NCBI GenBank assembly: GCA_031291475.1
Contig: JARLIY010000050.1
Coordinates: 1-64,000, forward strand
Direction: 5' to 3'
DNA length: 64,000 bases
DNA from: Xanthobacteraceae bacterium
Lineage (GTDB): Bacteria > Pseudomonadota > Alphaproteobacteria > Rhizobiales > Xanthobacteraceae
In this document: positions 35,302-47,140 of the stretch, one piece after another
How positions within the stretch are numbered: position 1 is the first letter of the stretch
How the letters are laid out: every line of letters starts with the position of its first letter
Notes under the pieces: generated by a model
Database searches by the model: none
What the model was told of the DNA's origin: nothing
What the model saw: the letters and a program-made list of their open reading frames with translations, nothing else
Program-made: the position numbers and the translations under genes

Positions 35302-36591
35302 ATGGCGGTGAACTTGGTTCAAGCCTCGGCCTCGCTTGATTTTGCAACCCTGTTCGTTATCGCCGTCTGCGTCACCGCGCTGCTCGGTCTATTCCTGCTG
35401 TTCGCCTGGATGCAGGAGCGCATTCGGGCGCTTGCCTGGTGGGGCGCGGCTTATCTGATCGGCGCCGCTTCCGGCGCCCTGTGGCGGTTCGGCGATCAGA
35501 TCGGGCCGGCACTACCATCAAACCTTTCCACCATTCTGCTGTTTGTCGCCGTCGGATTGATTTGGAGCGCCGCGCGGTTGTTCCATGGCCGCCCGGTCCG
35601 CTGGATCGCCGCCTTGTTCGGCGCCGCCTTTTGGTTGCCGGCGTGTTTTGTTCCCGCGTTTGCCTCATCGGCGGCTTCGCGCATCGTCGTAAGCTCGCTC
35701 ATCGTCGCCGGCTACACGTTCTTGACGGCCGCGGAGCTGTGGCGCGAGCGGCGAAAATCGCTGATCCGGCGCTGGCCCGCCGCGTTCGTGCCGATGCTGC
35801 ACGGCGCAATCTTTCTCTTTCCGGTGGCGCTGGCAGCGCTGGCGCAGGACAACAACGTCAGCCGCGACCTTGCGCGCGGCTGGCTCGCGCTGTTTGCGAT
35901 CGAGATTCTGCTTTATGCCGTCGGCACCGCTTTTATCGTGCTGATCCTGGCGAAGGACCGCACCATGCGCGCCTACAAGATGGCGGCGACGACCGATCCG
36001 CTGACCGGTCTGCTCAACCGCCGGGGATTTTTTGAGGCTGCGGGCAGCGTCATGCGACGCCATTGCGGCAAGGCGGCGCCGATCAGCGTGCTGGTCTTCG
36101 ACCTCGATCATTTCAAATCGATCAACGACCGCTGCGGACACAGCGTCGGCGACGCCGTTTTGCAGCTGTTTGCCGCCGTCGTCCGACAAACGATGCGCTC
36201 GACCGACGTTATCGGCCGGCTCGGCGGCGAGGAATTTGTCACGCTTCTGCCGGGCTCACAGGCCGATGCTGCCGTTGCCGCCGAACGCGTGCGCCAGGCG
36301 TTTGCCGCGGCGGGCATTCTCCGCAATGGCCAGCACATCGCAGCGACGGTCAGTATCGGGATCGCCTGCGGTTCGCCCTCAAGCGCCATCGATTTGCTTA
36401 TCGCCCGCGCCGACACGGCGCTTTATCGCGCCAAGACGAATGGACGCGACCGCGTCGAGACGGCCGCGGAAACGGCGGACAGCGTAACCGAGCAGCATTA
36501 TGGTGAACACGGCGACGCAATCGCCCACCGAAAGAAAGAAAAAGAAGAGAGCGCCGCAAACAACGGCGCTCTAGAAAGTTGCATCGCCTAG
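35302..36591 (+). CDS. Membrane-anchored diguanylate cyclase (GGDEF)
   Basis: 429 residues. Six or seven hydrophobic segments over residues 10-215 form a membrane sensor. A GGDEF domain follows (TDPLTGLLNRRGFFEAAG, VFDLDHFKSINDRCGH, the active site GGEEF, TVSIGIA, ADTALYRAKTNGRD). It makes cyclic di-GMP from two GTP. RSTD lies five residues before GGEEF, the allosteric I-site, so product inhibition is expected. ATG 35302 is chosen. The final 30 residues are low-complexity and run through a terminator hairpin. Confidence 0.92.
   Translation: MAVNLVQASASLDFATLFVIAVCVTALLGLFLLFAWMQERIRALAWWGAAYLIGAASGALWRFGDQIGPALPSNLSTILLFVAVGLIWSAARLFHGRPVRWIAALFGAAFWLPACFVPAFASSAASRIVVSSLIVAGYTFLTAAELWRERRKSLIRRWPAAFVPMLHGAIFLFPVALAALAQDNNVSRDLARGWLALFAIEILLYAVGTAFIVLILAKDRTMRAYKMAATTDPLTGLLNRRGFFEAAGSVMRRHCGKAAPISVLVFDLDHFKSINDRCGHSVGDAVLQLFAAVVRQTMRSTDVIGRLGGEEFVTLLPGSQADAAVAAERVRQAFAAAGILRNGQHIAATVSIGIACGSPSSAIDLLIARADTALYRAKTNGRDRVETAAETADSVTEQHYGEHGDAIAHRKKEKEESAANNGALESCIA
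36548..36572. terminator. Bidirectional terminator hairpin between the GGDEF gene and glnA
   Basis: AGAGCGCCG at 36548-36556 and CGGCGCTCT at 36564-36572 form a perfect 9-bp stem with a CAAACAA loop. It overlaps the last codons of the cyclase gene and lies about 50 bases past the convergent glnA stop, so it may serve both. Confidence 0.65.
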
Positions 36592-36619
36592 GAAATGCCG
36601 AGAATAATGACGCGGACGC

Positions 36620-38029
36620 CTACGCGGAATAGTACATTTCGAACTCCACCGGATGCGGCGTGTGCTCGAAGCGGATGACCTCGCTCATTTTTAGGTCGAC
36701 GTAGGCGTCGATGAAGTCGTCGTCGAACACCCCGCCGGCCTTAAGGAAGCCGCGGTCCTTGTTGAGCTCATCAAGCGCCTGCCGCAGCGAGCCACACACG
36801 GTCGGAATTTTCTTCAATTCCTTCGGCGGCAGATCATAGAGATCCTTGTCGATGGCTTCGCCCGGATCGAGCTTGTTCTTGATGCCGTCGAGGCCGGCCA
36901 TCAGCATCGCCGCGAAGCCCAAATAGGGATTGGCTAGCGGATCGGGGAAACGCACTTCGACACGCTTGGCCTTCGGGTTGGTCGTGTAGGGGATGCGGCA
37001 CGAGGCCGAGCGGTTCCGTGCCGAATAGGCCAGCAGCACCGGCGCCTCGAAGCCCGGCACCAGCCGCTTGTAGGAGTTCGTCGTCGGATTGGTGAAGGCG
37101 TTGATCGCCTTGGCGTGCTTGATGATGCCGGCGATGTATTGCAGGCAGGTGTCCGACAGATCGGAATATTTGTTTCCGGCGAATACCGGCTTGCCGCCCT
37201 TCCAGATCGACTGATGACAATGCATGCCCGAGCCGTTGTCGCCGTAGATCGGCTTCGGCATGAAGCATGCGGTCTTGCCGTAAACCTGCGCCACCTGCTG
37301 GATGCAGTATTTGTAGATTTGCAGGCCGTCGGCCATCACCGTCAGCGGCGAAAATTTCAGGCCCAGTTCGTGCTGGGCCGAGGCGACTTCGTGGTGGTGC
37401 TTCTCCACCTTCACGCCCATGCGCGCCATGGCGGCGAGCATCTCCGAGCGCATGTCCTGCACCGAATCCTGTGGCGGCACCGGGAAGTAGCCCTTTTTGG
37501 TCCAGATCCGGTGGCCGAGATTGCCGCCTTCATAGGCGGTGTCGGAGTTCGAGGGGAATTCGATGGAGTCGAGCTTGAAGCCGGTATTGTAGGGCTCGGC
37601 CTTGTATCTCACATCGTCGAACACGAAGAATTCCGCCTCGGGTCCGAAGAAGACCGTGTCGCCGACGCCCATGGATTTCACCATGCCCTCGGCCTTTTTG
37701 GCGATGCTGCGCGGATCGCGCGAGTAAGGTTCGCCGGTGGTCGGCTCGAGCACGTCGCACACCAGCACCATCGTCGTCTCGGCGAAGAACGGGTCGATGC
37801 AGGCAGACGCCGGATCCGGCATGAGGCACATGTCCGACTCGTGGATCGCCTTCCACCCGGCGATCGAGGAACCGTCGAACATCTGTCCTTCGGCAAACGT
37901 GTCTTCTTCGATCATGGAAACGTCGAAGGTGACGTGTTGCCATTTGCCACGCGGATCGGTGAAGCGGAAATCGACGTATTTCACGTCGCTGTCCTTGATC
38001 ATTTTCATGACATTCTTCGGCGTCGTCAT
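36620..38029 (-). CDS. glnA: Glutamine synthetase type I
   Basis: 469 residues, full length. Forms the dodecamer that condenses ammonia with glutamate. Seen: [53 protein letters not shown] and, near residue 398, [15 protein letters not shown] with the tyrosine adenylylated by GlnE. It follows glnB by 92 bases on the same strand, the classic nitrogen-regulated pair. Expression is likely from the sigma-54 site upstream of glnB. Confidence 0.97.
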   Translation of the reverse strand: MTTPKNVMKMIKDSDVKYVDFRFTDPRGKWQHVTFDVSMIEEDTFAEGQMFDGSSIAGWKAIHESDMCLMPDPASACIDPFFAETTMVLVCDVLEPTTGEPYSRDPRSIAKKAEGMVKSMGVGDTVFFGPEAEFFVFDDVRYKAEPYNTGFKLDSIEFPSNSDTAYEGGNLGHRIWTKKGYFPVPPQDSVQDMRSEMLAAMARMGVKVEKHHHEVASAQHELGLKFSPLTVMADGLQIYKYCIQQVAQVYGKTACFMPKPIYGDNGSGMHCHQSIWKGGKPVFAGNKYSDLSDTCLQYIAGIIKHAKAINAFTNPTTNSYKRLVPGFEAPVLLAYSARNRSASCRIPYTTNPKAKRVEVRFPDPLANPYLGFAAMLMAGLDGIKNKLDPGEAIDKDLYDLPPKELKKIPTVCGSLRQALDELNKDRGFLKAGGVFDDDFIDAYVDLKMSEVIRFEHTPHPVEFEMYYSA

Positions 38030-38121
38030 GACATGCGTACCCTTTCGTTGTGCTGGTGGTGCGTGAGCGCGCCGATCGAGTCCGCTCCCGGGGCGAAAGC
38101 GCGAGCAGTCAGACCGTCGCC

Positions 38122-38514
<393 letters not shown>

Positions 38515-38516
38515 TT

Positions 38517-38533
38517 AGCAGGTCCCGTGCCAA
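38517..38533 (-). promoter_or_regulatory. Sigma-54 (RpoN) promoter of glnB-glnA
   Basis: On the minus strand TTGGCACG-GGAC-CTGCT matches the consensus TTGGCACG-N4-TTGCW with one mismatch. The invariant GG and GC are exactly 10 bases apart. It lies 57 bases upstream of glnB. A weak NtrC-like half-site (TGCACC) occurs about 160 bases further upstream. Confidence 0.8.
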
Positions 38534-38719
38534 AGGCTCGCCAGGCATGAAAAACACAACCGGATCAGATCGCTACCATGCAATCACGATCCCTGCGCGA
38601 AGACGTGGCAAACACCCCCGCTGCCAAACTGGGCATATTGCCTATTATCACGTCAATGGCTTGGGACGACAAGGCGGCGATGTCCCAACGGTGCATCAAT
38701 CGGTATCCTTCGACGCATC

Positions 38720-40207
38720 ATGATTGAGCTTTTGAGCAACGCCGAAATGGCACAAGCCGACCGGGACACGATCGCCGGCGGAGTGTCCGGCATCGATCTG
38801 ATGGAGCGGGCGGGCAGGGCGGTGGCCGACGCAGTCCTCGCGCGGCACCCCGCCGGGAGCCGGGTCATCGTCGTCGCGGGACCAGGCAACAATGGCGGCG
38901 ACGGCTTTGTGGCGGCAAGGTTGCTCGCCGAGCGCGGCTATTCTGTAGAGGTTTTGCTGGCAGGCGAGATGGCCGGGCTCAAAGGGGACGCGGCCCGCGC
39001 GGCGAAGCAATGGACCGGGTCTATGGCGCCGGCGAATCCTGCCGGACTCAACGGCGCGCAGGTCATTGTCGACGCCTTGTTCGGCGCTGGACTTGACCGG
39101 CCGGTCGAAGGTCTTCCGCGCGCCCTGATCGAGCGCATCAACGCGCAATCCGCCCCAGTCGTTGCCGTTGACCTGCCGAGCGGGATCAATGGGACCTCCG
39201 GGACGGTCATGGGCATTGCGGTAAAAGCCGCCCAGACCGTCACTTTCTTTCGCAAGAAGCCCGGCCACCTCCTGCTGCCGGGACGACTGTATTGCGGACC
39301 AACGTCGATCGCCGACATCGGCATTGCGGATTCTGTGCTGGCGGAAATCTCTCCACAGACTTTCGAAAACGTTCCGGCGCTTTGGCAGGCGCAATTCCCG
39401 GTGCCGCGTGAGACCGGGCACAAATACGATCGGGGACACGCGGTCGTCGCTTCGGGCTCATCCTGGTCGACCGGGGCGGCGCGGCTTGCAGCCCGCGGTG
39501 CGTTGCGCGCCGGCGCAGGCCTCGTCACCATCGCGAGCCCTCGTGAGGCGCTGCAGGTCAATGCGGCGGCCAGTCTTGCCGTGATGGTGCGGCCGGTCGA
39601 CGGTCCGACCGAACTTGCGGCGTTTCTCGGCGATCGTCGGTTGAATGCGTTCGCTATCGGTCCCGGCATTGGCGTGAATGAGACGACCTGCGATCTCGTT
39701 CTGACGGCGCTTGCGGGCGACCGCGCCGTGGTTCTCGACGCCGATGCCATGACAAGCTTTGCCGACGACTCGTCACGGCTGGCGCAAACACTGCGGCAAC
39801 GGCAAGGCCAAAGCACGGTCCTGACCCCACACGAGGGTGAATTCGCTCGCTTTTTCGGTGGTTTGGACAAGGAAACTAAAGTAGGATCGAAACTTGAAAG
39901 AGCGCGCCGTGCAGCCCGAATTGTCGGTGCCACGATCTTGCTCAAGGGCGCCGACACCGTTGTCGCCGCGCCGGACGGCCGGGCAGCAATCGCCGCCAAT
40001 GCGCCGGTCTACCTTGCGACCGCCGGCGCAGGCGACGTGCTGACCGGGATCGCCGCGGGACTTCTGGCGCAAGGAATGCCCGCCTATGAAGCCGCCGCCG
40101 CTGCGGTCTGGCTGCATGGCGAGGCCGCGGTCGCGGCGGGTCCCGGACTGATCTCGGAGGATCTGCCGGACGCGCTACCGGTCGTCTATCGCGCATTGCT
40201 GGCGTGA
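38720..40207 (+). CDS. nnr: Bifunctional NAD(P)H-hydrate epimerase / ADP-dependent hydrate dehydratase
   Basis: 495 residues. The N-terminal YjeF_N epimerase (about 1-210) shows GPGNNGGDGFVAARLL and VVAVDLPSGINGTSG. The C-terminal YjeF_C dehydratase (about 235-490) shows KYDRGHAVVASGSSWSTGAA, TPHEGEFARFFGG and GAGDVLTGIAAGLLAQG. It repairs damaged NADH/NADPH hydrates. Divergent from glnB, the usual rhizobial arrangement. Confidence 0.95.
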   Translation: MIELLSNAEMAQADRDTIAGGVSGIDLMERAGRAVADAVLARHPAGSRVIVVAGPGNNGGDGFVAARLLAERGYSVEVLLAGEMAGLKGDAARAAKQWTGSMAPANPAGLNGAQVIVDALFGAGLDRPVEGLPRALIERINAQSAPVVAVDLPSGINGTSGTVMGIAVKAAQTVTFFRKKPGHLLLPGRLYCGPTSIADIGIADSVLAEISPQTFENVPALWQAQFPVPRETGHKYDRGHAVVASGSSWSTGAARLAARGALRAGAGLVTIASPREALQVNAAASLAVMVRPVDGPTELAAFLGDRRLNAFAIGPGIGVNETTCDLVLTALAGDRAVVLDADAMTSFADDSSRLAQTLRQRQGQSTVLTPHEGEFARFFGGLDKETKVGSKLERARRAARIVGATILLKGADTVVAAPDGRAAIAANAPVYLATAGAGDVLTGIAAGLLAQGMPAYEAAAAAVWLHGEAAVAAGPGLISEDLPDALPVVYRALLA

Positions 40208-40302
40208 GGCGCAATACGTTGCAAACGGCCCTTGCGGGGCTATTTTCCTAGTGTCCGGCGGATCACGCATGATATACGGCACCGCCGGGCCGCCCTCCTG
40301 TC

Positions 40303-40387
40303 GCGGGCGTGGCGGAATTGGTAGACGCGCGGGATTTAGGTTCCCGTGACGAAAGTCGTGGGGGTTCGAGCCCCTCCGCCCGCACCA
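40303..40387 (+). tRNA. tRNA-Leu (anticodon UAG)
   Basis: An 85-base cloverleaf with acceptor GCGGGCG/CGCCCGC, D arm, anticodon stem CGGGA/TCCCG with loop TTTAGGT (anticodon TAG), a long type II variable arm, T arm GGGGTTCGAGCCCC region and encoded CCA. Sits 65 bases before tig. Confidence 0.95.
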
Positions 40388-40452
40388 AGAGGGCGGATAT
40401 TCTCCCAGCGGGCCGGGATGCGCGCGAGCTCCGGCCATCAAGAGCAAGGTCA

Positions 40453-41793
40453 ATGCAAGTAACCGAAACTGCCGCCGCGGGCCTCAAGCGCGAATATCGT
40501 GTCGTCGTGCCCGCGACGGATCTCGAGGCGCGCGTCAACGAGCGCCTCGACGACCTCAAGGGCCGCGTGCAACTGCGCGGCTTCCGGCCAGGCAAGGTAC
40601 CCGTCGAGCATCTCAAGCGTCTCTACGGCAAGTCCGCCATGGCCGAGGCGATCGAGGAGATGGTGCGAGAAGCCAACAGCAAGATCGTCACCGATCACGG
40701 CTTCAAGCTCGCTACCCAGCCCAAGGTGGTGCTGCCGTCGGAGGAGGGCGCCGTAGCGGGCGTCATCGAAGGCAAGTCCGACCTCGCTTACACGGTCGAA
40801 CTCGAGATCATGCCGCCGATCACGCTCACCGATTTCAAGACCATCAAGCTCACCCGGCTCACCGCCGAAGTGAGCGACGCCGAGATCGATCAGGCCCTGC
40901 AGACCGTCGCCGAGCAGAACAAGCCGTTCGTCGCCAAGGCCGAAGCGGGGGAAAAGGGCGATCGGGTCACGATCTCGTTCCAGGGGACCATCGACGGCGC
41001 GCCGTTTGAGGGCGGCACCGGCGAGGATGTGCCGCTGCTGCTCGGCTCGGGCCAATTTATCCCCGGATTCGAGGATCATGTGGCGGGACTCAGGGCCGGC
41101 GAAAGCGCGACCTTCAATGTGAAATTCCCCGAGGACTACCGCGCGGCTGCGGTGGCCGGCAAAGAAGCGACCTTCGCGGTCACCGTCAAAGCGGTGGAGG
41201 CGCCGGGCTCGGTCACCATCGATGACGCCTTCGCCAAGACCCTTGGATTGGAATCGCTCGCCAAGCTTCGGGACGCAATCAAGGACAGCATCACCCGCGA
41301 GCATGCCGGAAGGTCGCGCCTGAAGCTCAAGCGGCAACTGTTCGATCAACTCGATGAACGTCACAAATTCGAGCCGCCGCCGAGCATGGTAGAGCAGGAG
41401 TTCAACAATGTCTGGGCTCAGACCGAGCAGGAGCTCAAGCAGCAGGGCCGCACCTTTGCCGACGAAGGCACCACCGAGGAAAAGGCGCGAGCCGAATATC
41501 GCGGCATCGCCGAACGGCGGGTGCGGCTCGGCCTGGTCATTGCCGAGATCGGCGAGCGAAATAACATCAAGGTCTCCGAGGAGCAGCTGAAGGCCGCCTT
41601 GATGCAGCAAGTGCGGCAGTTTCCCGGCCAGGAGCGGCAGATTTGGGAATACTACCAAAAGAACCCGGACGCGCTCGCCGCCTTACGCGCGCCGATCTTC
41701 GAGGACAAGGTCGTCGACTTCCTGGTCGAGCTTGCCGGGGTCGAGGAGAAGCAGGTTTCTCGAGACGAGCTGTACAAGGACGACGAAGACTAG
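40453..41793 (+). CDS. tig: Trigger factor
   Basis: 446 residues, full length. Ribosome-bound chaperone and prolyl isomerase. Ribosome-binding tail region with FRPGKVPVEHLKRLYGKS-type signature (residues about 40-58), FKBP-like domain (GDRVTISFQGTIDGAPFEGG, LGSGQFIPGFEDHVAGL) and C-terminal chaperone arms. ATG 40453 follows AAGGTCA. First of the tig-clpP-clpX-lon quality-control run. Confidence 0.96.
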   Translation: MQVTETAAAGLKREYRVVVPATDLEARVNERLDDLKGRVQLRGFRPGKVPVEHLKRLYGKSAMAEAIEEMVREANSKIVTDHGFKLATQPKVVLPSEEGAVAGVIEGKSDLAYTVELEIMPPITLTDFKTIKLTRLTAEVSDAEIDQALQTVAEQNKPFVAKAEAGEKGDRVTISFQGTIDGAPFEGGTGEDVPLLLGSGQFIPGFEDHVAGLRAGESATFNVKFPEDYRAAAVAGKEATFAVTVKAVEAPGSVTIDDAFAKTLGLESLAKLRDAIKDSITREHAGRSRLKLKRQLFDQLDERHKFEPPPSMVEQEFNNVWAQTEQELKQQGRTFADEGTTEEKARAEYRGIAERRVRLGLVIAEIGERNNIKVSEEQLKAALMQQVRQFPGQERQIWEYYQKNPDALAALRAPIFEDKVVDFLVELAGVEEKQVSRDELYKDDED

Positions 41794-41824
41794 GATGCGG
41801 CGTGGCGAGTGATCCCTGACGCGT

Positions 41825-41852
41825 CTTGTCGCGGGAACTTCCGCACATATCT
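41825..41852 (+). promoter_or_regulatory. RpoH-like promoter of clpP
   Basis: CTTG at 41825-41828, exactly 17 bases, then CATATCT at 41846-41852, one mismatch from CYTATNT. It lies about 110 bases before the clpP start. clpP is a heat-shock gene in related bacteria. Confidence 0.5.
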
Positions 41853-41963
41853 GCCACACTTGCGTAGTCGATTTCGTGGCCATGCCCCGGCGGCTTCGAC
41901 AAGCCGTACCGACTCAAGCCACATTATGCGATGACGTTGAGCCTAAGCTCGGACAGGTGACCC

Positions 41964-42620
41964 ATGCGCGACCCGAAGGACACTTACCTGCAGTATCTCG
42001 TGCCCATGGTGGTCGAGCAGACCAACCGCGGCGAGCGGGCCTACGACATTTACTCGCGGCTACTGAAGGAACGGATCATCTTCATCACCGGGCCGATCGA
42101 GGATGGCATGGCTTCGCTGGTCGTCGCCCAGCTCCTGTTCCTCGAGGCCGACAACCCGAAAAAAGAAGTCTCGATGTACATCAATTCGCCGGGCGGCGTC
42201 GTCACCTCGGGCCTGGCGATCTATGACTCCATGCAATTCATCCGTCCGGCGGTCTCCACCCTGTGCATCGGGCAGGCGGCGTCCATGGCCTCGCTGCTGC
42301 TGGCCGCCGGCGCCAAGGATCTGCGCTTTGCACTCCCCAACGCCCGCATCATGGTGCATCAGCCCTCCGGCGGGTTCCAGGGCCAAGCCACCGACATCAT
42401 GCTGCACGCCCAGGAAATCCTGAATCTCAAGCGCCGCTTGAACGAGATTTACGTCAAGCACACCGGCCAGCCGCTCAAGAAGATCGAGGATGCGCTCGAG
42501 CGCGACATGTTCCTGACCTCGGAAATGGCCAAGGATTTCGGCATCATCGACAAAGTGATCGAGAAGCGGCCCGAGGAACCCGGGCTCAAGACCGAGCAGC
42601 CGGTGCTGAGCAAGGTGTGA
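41964..42620 (+). CDS. clpP: ATP-dependent Clp protease proteolytic subunit
   Basis: 218 residues. Serine peptidase of the tetradecameric barrel: catalytic Ser in [16 protein letters not shown], His in [14 protein letters not shown] and the downstream Asp near [13 protein letters not shown]. The N-terminal propeptide region ([20 protein letters not shown]) is typical. It pairs with ClpX encoded next. A 9-bp hairpin follows the stop. Confidence 0.97.
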   Translation: MRDPKDTYLQYLVPMVVEQTNRGERAYDIYSRLLKERIIFITGPIEDGMASLVVAQLLFLEADNPKKEVSMYINSPGGVVTSGLAIYDSMQFIRPAVSTLCIGQAASMASLLLAAGAKDLRFALPNARIMVHQPSGGFQGQATDIMLHAQEILNLKRRLNEIYVKHTGQPLKKIEDALERDMFLTSEMAKDFGIIDKVIEKRPEEPGLKTEQPVLSKV

Positions 42621-42645
42621 GCCGCCGATGGGCCGAATCGGCGGC
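42621..42645 (+). terminator. Stem-loop directly after clpP
   Basis: GCCGCCGAT at 42621-42629 pairs perfectly with ATCGGCGGC at 42637-42645 around GGGCCGA. There is no U-run, so it may be a partial terminator or mRNA stabiliser rather than a full stop. Confidence 0.5.
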
Positions 42646-42741
42646 CGGATGGGGTATTCCCATCCGCGTCAAGCGCATTATGGCCGGTGTGTTGCGGAAA
42701 GCACACAGGTCAAAGTCGCGTTATCGTTAATGGATTCTTGA

Positions 42742-42758
42742 TTGGCACGCCATTAGCA
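42742..42758 (+). promoter_or_regulatory. Sigma-54-like site upstream of clpX
   Basis: TTGGCACG-CCAT-TAGCA matches TTGGCACG-N4-TTGCA with one mismatch, with GG and GC 10 bases apart. It is 145 bases before the clpX ATG. RpoN control of clpX is not an established arrangement that I know of, so the site may be fortuitous. Confidence 0.4.
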
Positions 42759-42902
42759 TGCACGCTTGTACTCAGTGGCCGTGTGTTGTCACTGTGACGA
42801 TGGTTCGGCGCAGAACGCGGAAGGTGCTACGGTTTTTTAGCCCGGCAGTTAGTAAGGTAGCGAAGGAGCAAACGTTCCCTCGCGGCGAGAACGGAGACGG
42901 GA

Positions 42903-44183
<1,281 letters not shown>

Positions 44184-44487
44184 GTGGTGCCGGGTTCCGG
44201 CATCCCCGATTCGGCGCACGGCGCGCTACGGCGGCTTCGCAATACCGCCTTTACCTCGAAAAACCGGGCTTTCTTGACACGCCCGTATGGCGACGCCACC
44301 TATAACGAGCGGCCCAATCATCGTTTCGACGGTCGCGAACAACTCCAGGCAGGGGTTTGCCGCCCGCTTCTCAGGTTCGGACCGGCCAACGTCCGAAACC
44401 TCTACCCGGACACACGGCAGTCCGCTGCGACAGCGCAATCCTGCAGGTCGCGGCAGAGATGTGCACAACAATAAGGAAGTGGGGCCA
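44184..44487. other. clpX-lon intergenic leader
   Basis: Holds the lon promoter region. A perfect TTGACA (44274) is present, but the best TATAAC (44301) is 21 bases away, too far for a normal promoter. No RpoH box was found. The frame upstream of lon is open but has no family similarity. Confidence 0.4.
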
Positions 44488-46923
44488 ATGACAAGTGCCA
44501 CCAAGCCAAAGCCAACGCTGACGGCCGGCGAAAACCGCGCCTATCCGGTATTGCCCCTGCGGGACATAGTTGTTTTCCCGCACATGATTGTTCCTCTCTT
44601 CGTCGGGCGCGAGAAGTCGATCAAGGCGCTCGAGGAAGTGATGCGTTCTGACACATTCATTCTGCTGGCCACGCAGAAGAACGCTTCCGACGACGATCCG
44701 GCGACGGATGCCATCTTCAACATCGGCACGCTCGCTAGCGTGCTTCAGCTCCTCAAGCTGCCCGACGGCACCGTCAAGGTTCTGGTGGAAGGCGCCGCTC
44801 GCGCCCAGGTCAGGCAATACACCGATCGCGAGGACTATTACGAGGCCGACGCGGTCGTGCTCGCGGATTCCTCGGGCGATCAGGTCGAGGCCGAAGCCTT
44901 GGCCCGCTCGGTGATCAATGAATTCGAAGGCTACGTGAAGCTCAACAAGAAAGTATCGCCCGAGGTCGTCGGGGTCGTTCAGCAGATCGACGACTACGCC
45001 AAGCTCGCCGACACGGTGGCGTCGCACCTCGCGGTCAAGATTCCCGACAAGCAATTGATTCTGGAGACGCCCAGCATCACCGAGCGCCTGGAGAAGGTGC
45101 TCGGACTGATGGAAAGCGAGATCTCGGTGCTGCAGGTCGAGAAGCGCATCCGCACGCGCGTCAAGCGCCAGATGGAGAAGACGCAGCGCGAATACTACCT
45201 CAACGAGCAGATGAAGGCGATCCAGAAGGAGCTCGGCGACGAAGACGGCAAGGACGAGCTCGCCGAGATCGAAGAGAAGATCAAGCGCACCAGACTCTCG
45301 AAAGAGGCGCGCGAGAAGGCGCAGCACGAGCTCAAGAAGCTCCGGCAGATGTCGCCGATGTCGGCGGAAGCTACCGTCGTGCGCAACTATCTCGACTGGC
45401 TGCTGTCGATCCCGTGGAACAAGAAGTCCAAGATCAAGAAGGATTTGATACTCGCCGAGCAGATCCTCGACGCCGATCATTTCGGCCTGGAAAAGGTCAA
45501 AGAGCGGATCGTCGAGTACCTGGCGGTTCAGCAGCGCGCCAACAAGCTGACCGGGCCCATCCTCTGCCTGGTCGGGCCGCCCGGCGTCGGCAAGACCTCG
45601 CTCGGCAAATCGATCGCGCGTGCGACCGGACGCGAATTCGTGCGCGTGTCGCTCGGCGGCGTGCGTGACGAGGCGGAGATTCGCGGCCATCGGCGGACCT
45701 ATATCGGCTCGATGCCGGGCAAGGTCATCCAGTCGATGCGCAAGGCGAAGACCTCGAATCCGCTGTTCCTGCTCGACGAAGTCGACAAGATGGGCGCCGA
45801 TTTCCGCGGCGACCCGTCGTCGGCGTTGCTCGAAGTGCTCGATCCCGAGCAGAATCACGCGTTCAACGACCACTATCTCGAGGTCGACTACGATCTGTCC
45901 AACGTGATGTTCATCACCACGGCGAACACGCTCAACATTCCGCCGCCGCTGATGGACCGCATGGAGATCATCCGCATCGCCGGCTACACCGAGGACGAGA
46001 AGGTTGAGATCGCGCGCAAGCATTTGATTCCGCATGCGACGGTCAAGCACGGCCTCGAGCCGAAGGAATGGTCGATCGACGACGACGCGCTGCTCACCAT
46101 CATTCGCCGCTATACCCGTGAAGCCGGTGTGCGCAATCTCGAGCGCGAGTTGTCGACGCTGATCCGCAAGGCGATCAAGGAACTCACGATCTCGAAGAAG
46201 GAATCGGTGCAAGTCACCGAGCAGGTCCTCGCCGACTATCTCGGCGTGCCGAAATTCCGCTACGGCGAGGTCGAGGCGGAGGACCAGATCGGCGTCGTCA
46301 CCGGGCTTGCCTGGACCGACGTCGGCGGCGAGTTGCTCACCATCGAGGCGGCCATGATGCCCGGCAAGGGCAAGATGACCGTCACCGGCAATCTGCGCGA
46401 CGTGATGAAGGAATCGATCTCGGCGGCGGCTTCTTACGTGCGCATGCGCGCAGTCGCTTTCGGCATCGAACCGCCCGCATTCGACAAGCGTGACATCCAC
46501 GTCCACGTGCCGGAAGGCGCTACGCCCAAGGACGGTCCGTCGGCCGGCGTCGCCATGGTCACCGCCATCGTCTCGGTAATGACGGGCATTCCCGTGCATC
46601 GCGACGTCGCCATGACCGGCGAGATCACCCTGCGTGGCCGCGTGCTGCCGATCGGCGGCCTCAAGGAAAAGCTGCTCGCCGCCCATCGCGGCGGCATCAA
46701 GACCGTGCTGATTCCAGAAGAGAACGCCAAGGATCTGGTCGAGATCAACGACAGCATCAAGAGCGGCCTCGACATCATTCCGGTCTCGCGCATGGACGAG
46801 GTGCTGACCCGCGCTCTGGTGCGTATGCCCGAGCCGATCGTATGGGAGGAAGCGACCGCGAAACCGGTCGAGGTTCCCGAACCCATCGTCGAGGAGGATT
46901 CGTCGGGCTTGACCGCGCACTAG
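44488..46923 (+). CDS. lon: ATP-dependent protease Lon
   Basis: 811 residues from ATG 44488, which follows AAGGAAG; an open frame continues upstream but does not resemble Lon. LON substrate domain ([20 protein letters not shown]), coiled coil, AAA+ module ([15 protein letters not shown], Walker [12 protein letters not shown]) and the protease Ser-Lys dyad in [13 protein letters not shown] and [17 protein letters not shown]. Clears misfolded proteins and regulators such as CcrM and SciP in alphaproteobacteria. hupB, which usually follows in rhizobia, is absent here. Confidence 0.97.
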   Translation: MTSATKPKPTLTAGENRAYPVLPLRDIVVFPHMIVPLFVGREKSIKALEEVMRSDTFILLATQKNASDDDPATDAIFNIGTLASVLQLLKLPDGTVKVLVEGAARAQVRQYTDREDYYEADAVVLADSSGDQVEAEALARSVINEFEGYVKLNKKVSPEVVGVVQQIDDYAKLADTVASHLAVKIPDKQLILETPSITERLEKVLGLMESEISVLQVEKRIRTRVKRQMEKTQREYYLNEQMKAIQKELGDEDGKDELAEIEEKIKRTRLSKEAREKAQHELKKLRQMSPMSAEATVVRNYLDWLLSIPWNKKSKIKKDLILAEQILDADHFGLEKVKERIVEYLAVQQRANKLTGPILCLVGPPGVGKTSLGKSIARATGREFVRVSLGGVRDEAEIRGHRRTYIGSMPGKVIQSMRKAKTSNPLFLLDEVDKMGADFRGDPSSALLEVLDPEQNHAFNDHYLEVDYDLSNVMFITTANTLNIPPPLMDRMEIIRIAGYTEDEKVEIARKHLIPHATVKHGLEPKEWSIDDDALLTIIRRYTREAGVRNLERELSTLIRKAIKELTISKKESVQVTEQVLADYLGVPKFRYGEVEAEDQIGVVTGLAWTDVGGELLTIEAAMMPGKGKMTVTGNLRDVMKESISAAASYVRMRAVAFGIEPPAFDKRDIHVHVPEGATPKDGPSAGVAMVTAIVSVMTGIPVHRDVAMTGEITLRGRVLPIGGLKEKLLAAHRGGIKTVLIPEENAKDLVEINDSIKSGLDIIPVSRMDEVLTRALVRMPEPIVWEEATAKPVEVPEPIVEEDSSGLTAH

Positions 46924-46987
46924 GCTATGACCCGCGTTGCCATAATCATAATTGTGGAAAATGCGAAGTTCCAAGATGTTGCAAGAC

Positions 46988-47017
46988 GACGGCGCCCCTG
47001 CGGGCGCTGTCTTTTTT
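46988..47017 (+). terminator. Intrinsic terminator of lon
   Basis: GACGGCGCCC (46988-46997), loop CTGC, then GGGCGCTGTC (47002-47011) with one G-T pair, followed directly by six T. A textbook rho-independent terminator. Confidence 0.88.
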
Positions 47018-47140
47018 CGTGAAAGCCGGCGCGTGTTCGCCGGGACACAGCACGGCAAAATTCGGCGCCGCCAATTGGCTCGCCGGCGGACATTGGCTAA
47101 AATTCAAATAAGGCAGAAGCTGCCAATGAGTCGGTGATCC

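Noticed and set aside
38685-38699. NtrC-binding site upstream of glnB
   Set aside because: Only one half-site (TGCACC) is good; the second half and the spacing do not fit.
44274-44306. TTGACA ... TATAAC as the lon promoter
   Set aside because: The spacing is 21 bases, too long for a standard sigma-70 promoter, and no RpoH pattern fits either.
44371-47058. 895-codon open frame on the minus strand opposite lon
   Set aside because: It is fully antisense to a clearly conserved lon gene, its product is His/Arg/Leu-rich nonsense with no motif, and such mirror frames are common in GC-rich DNA.
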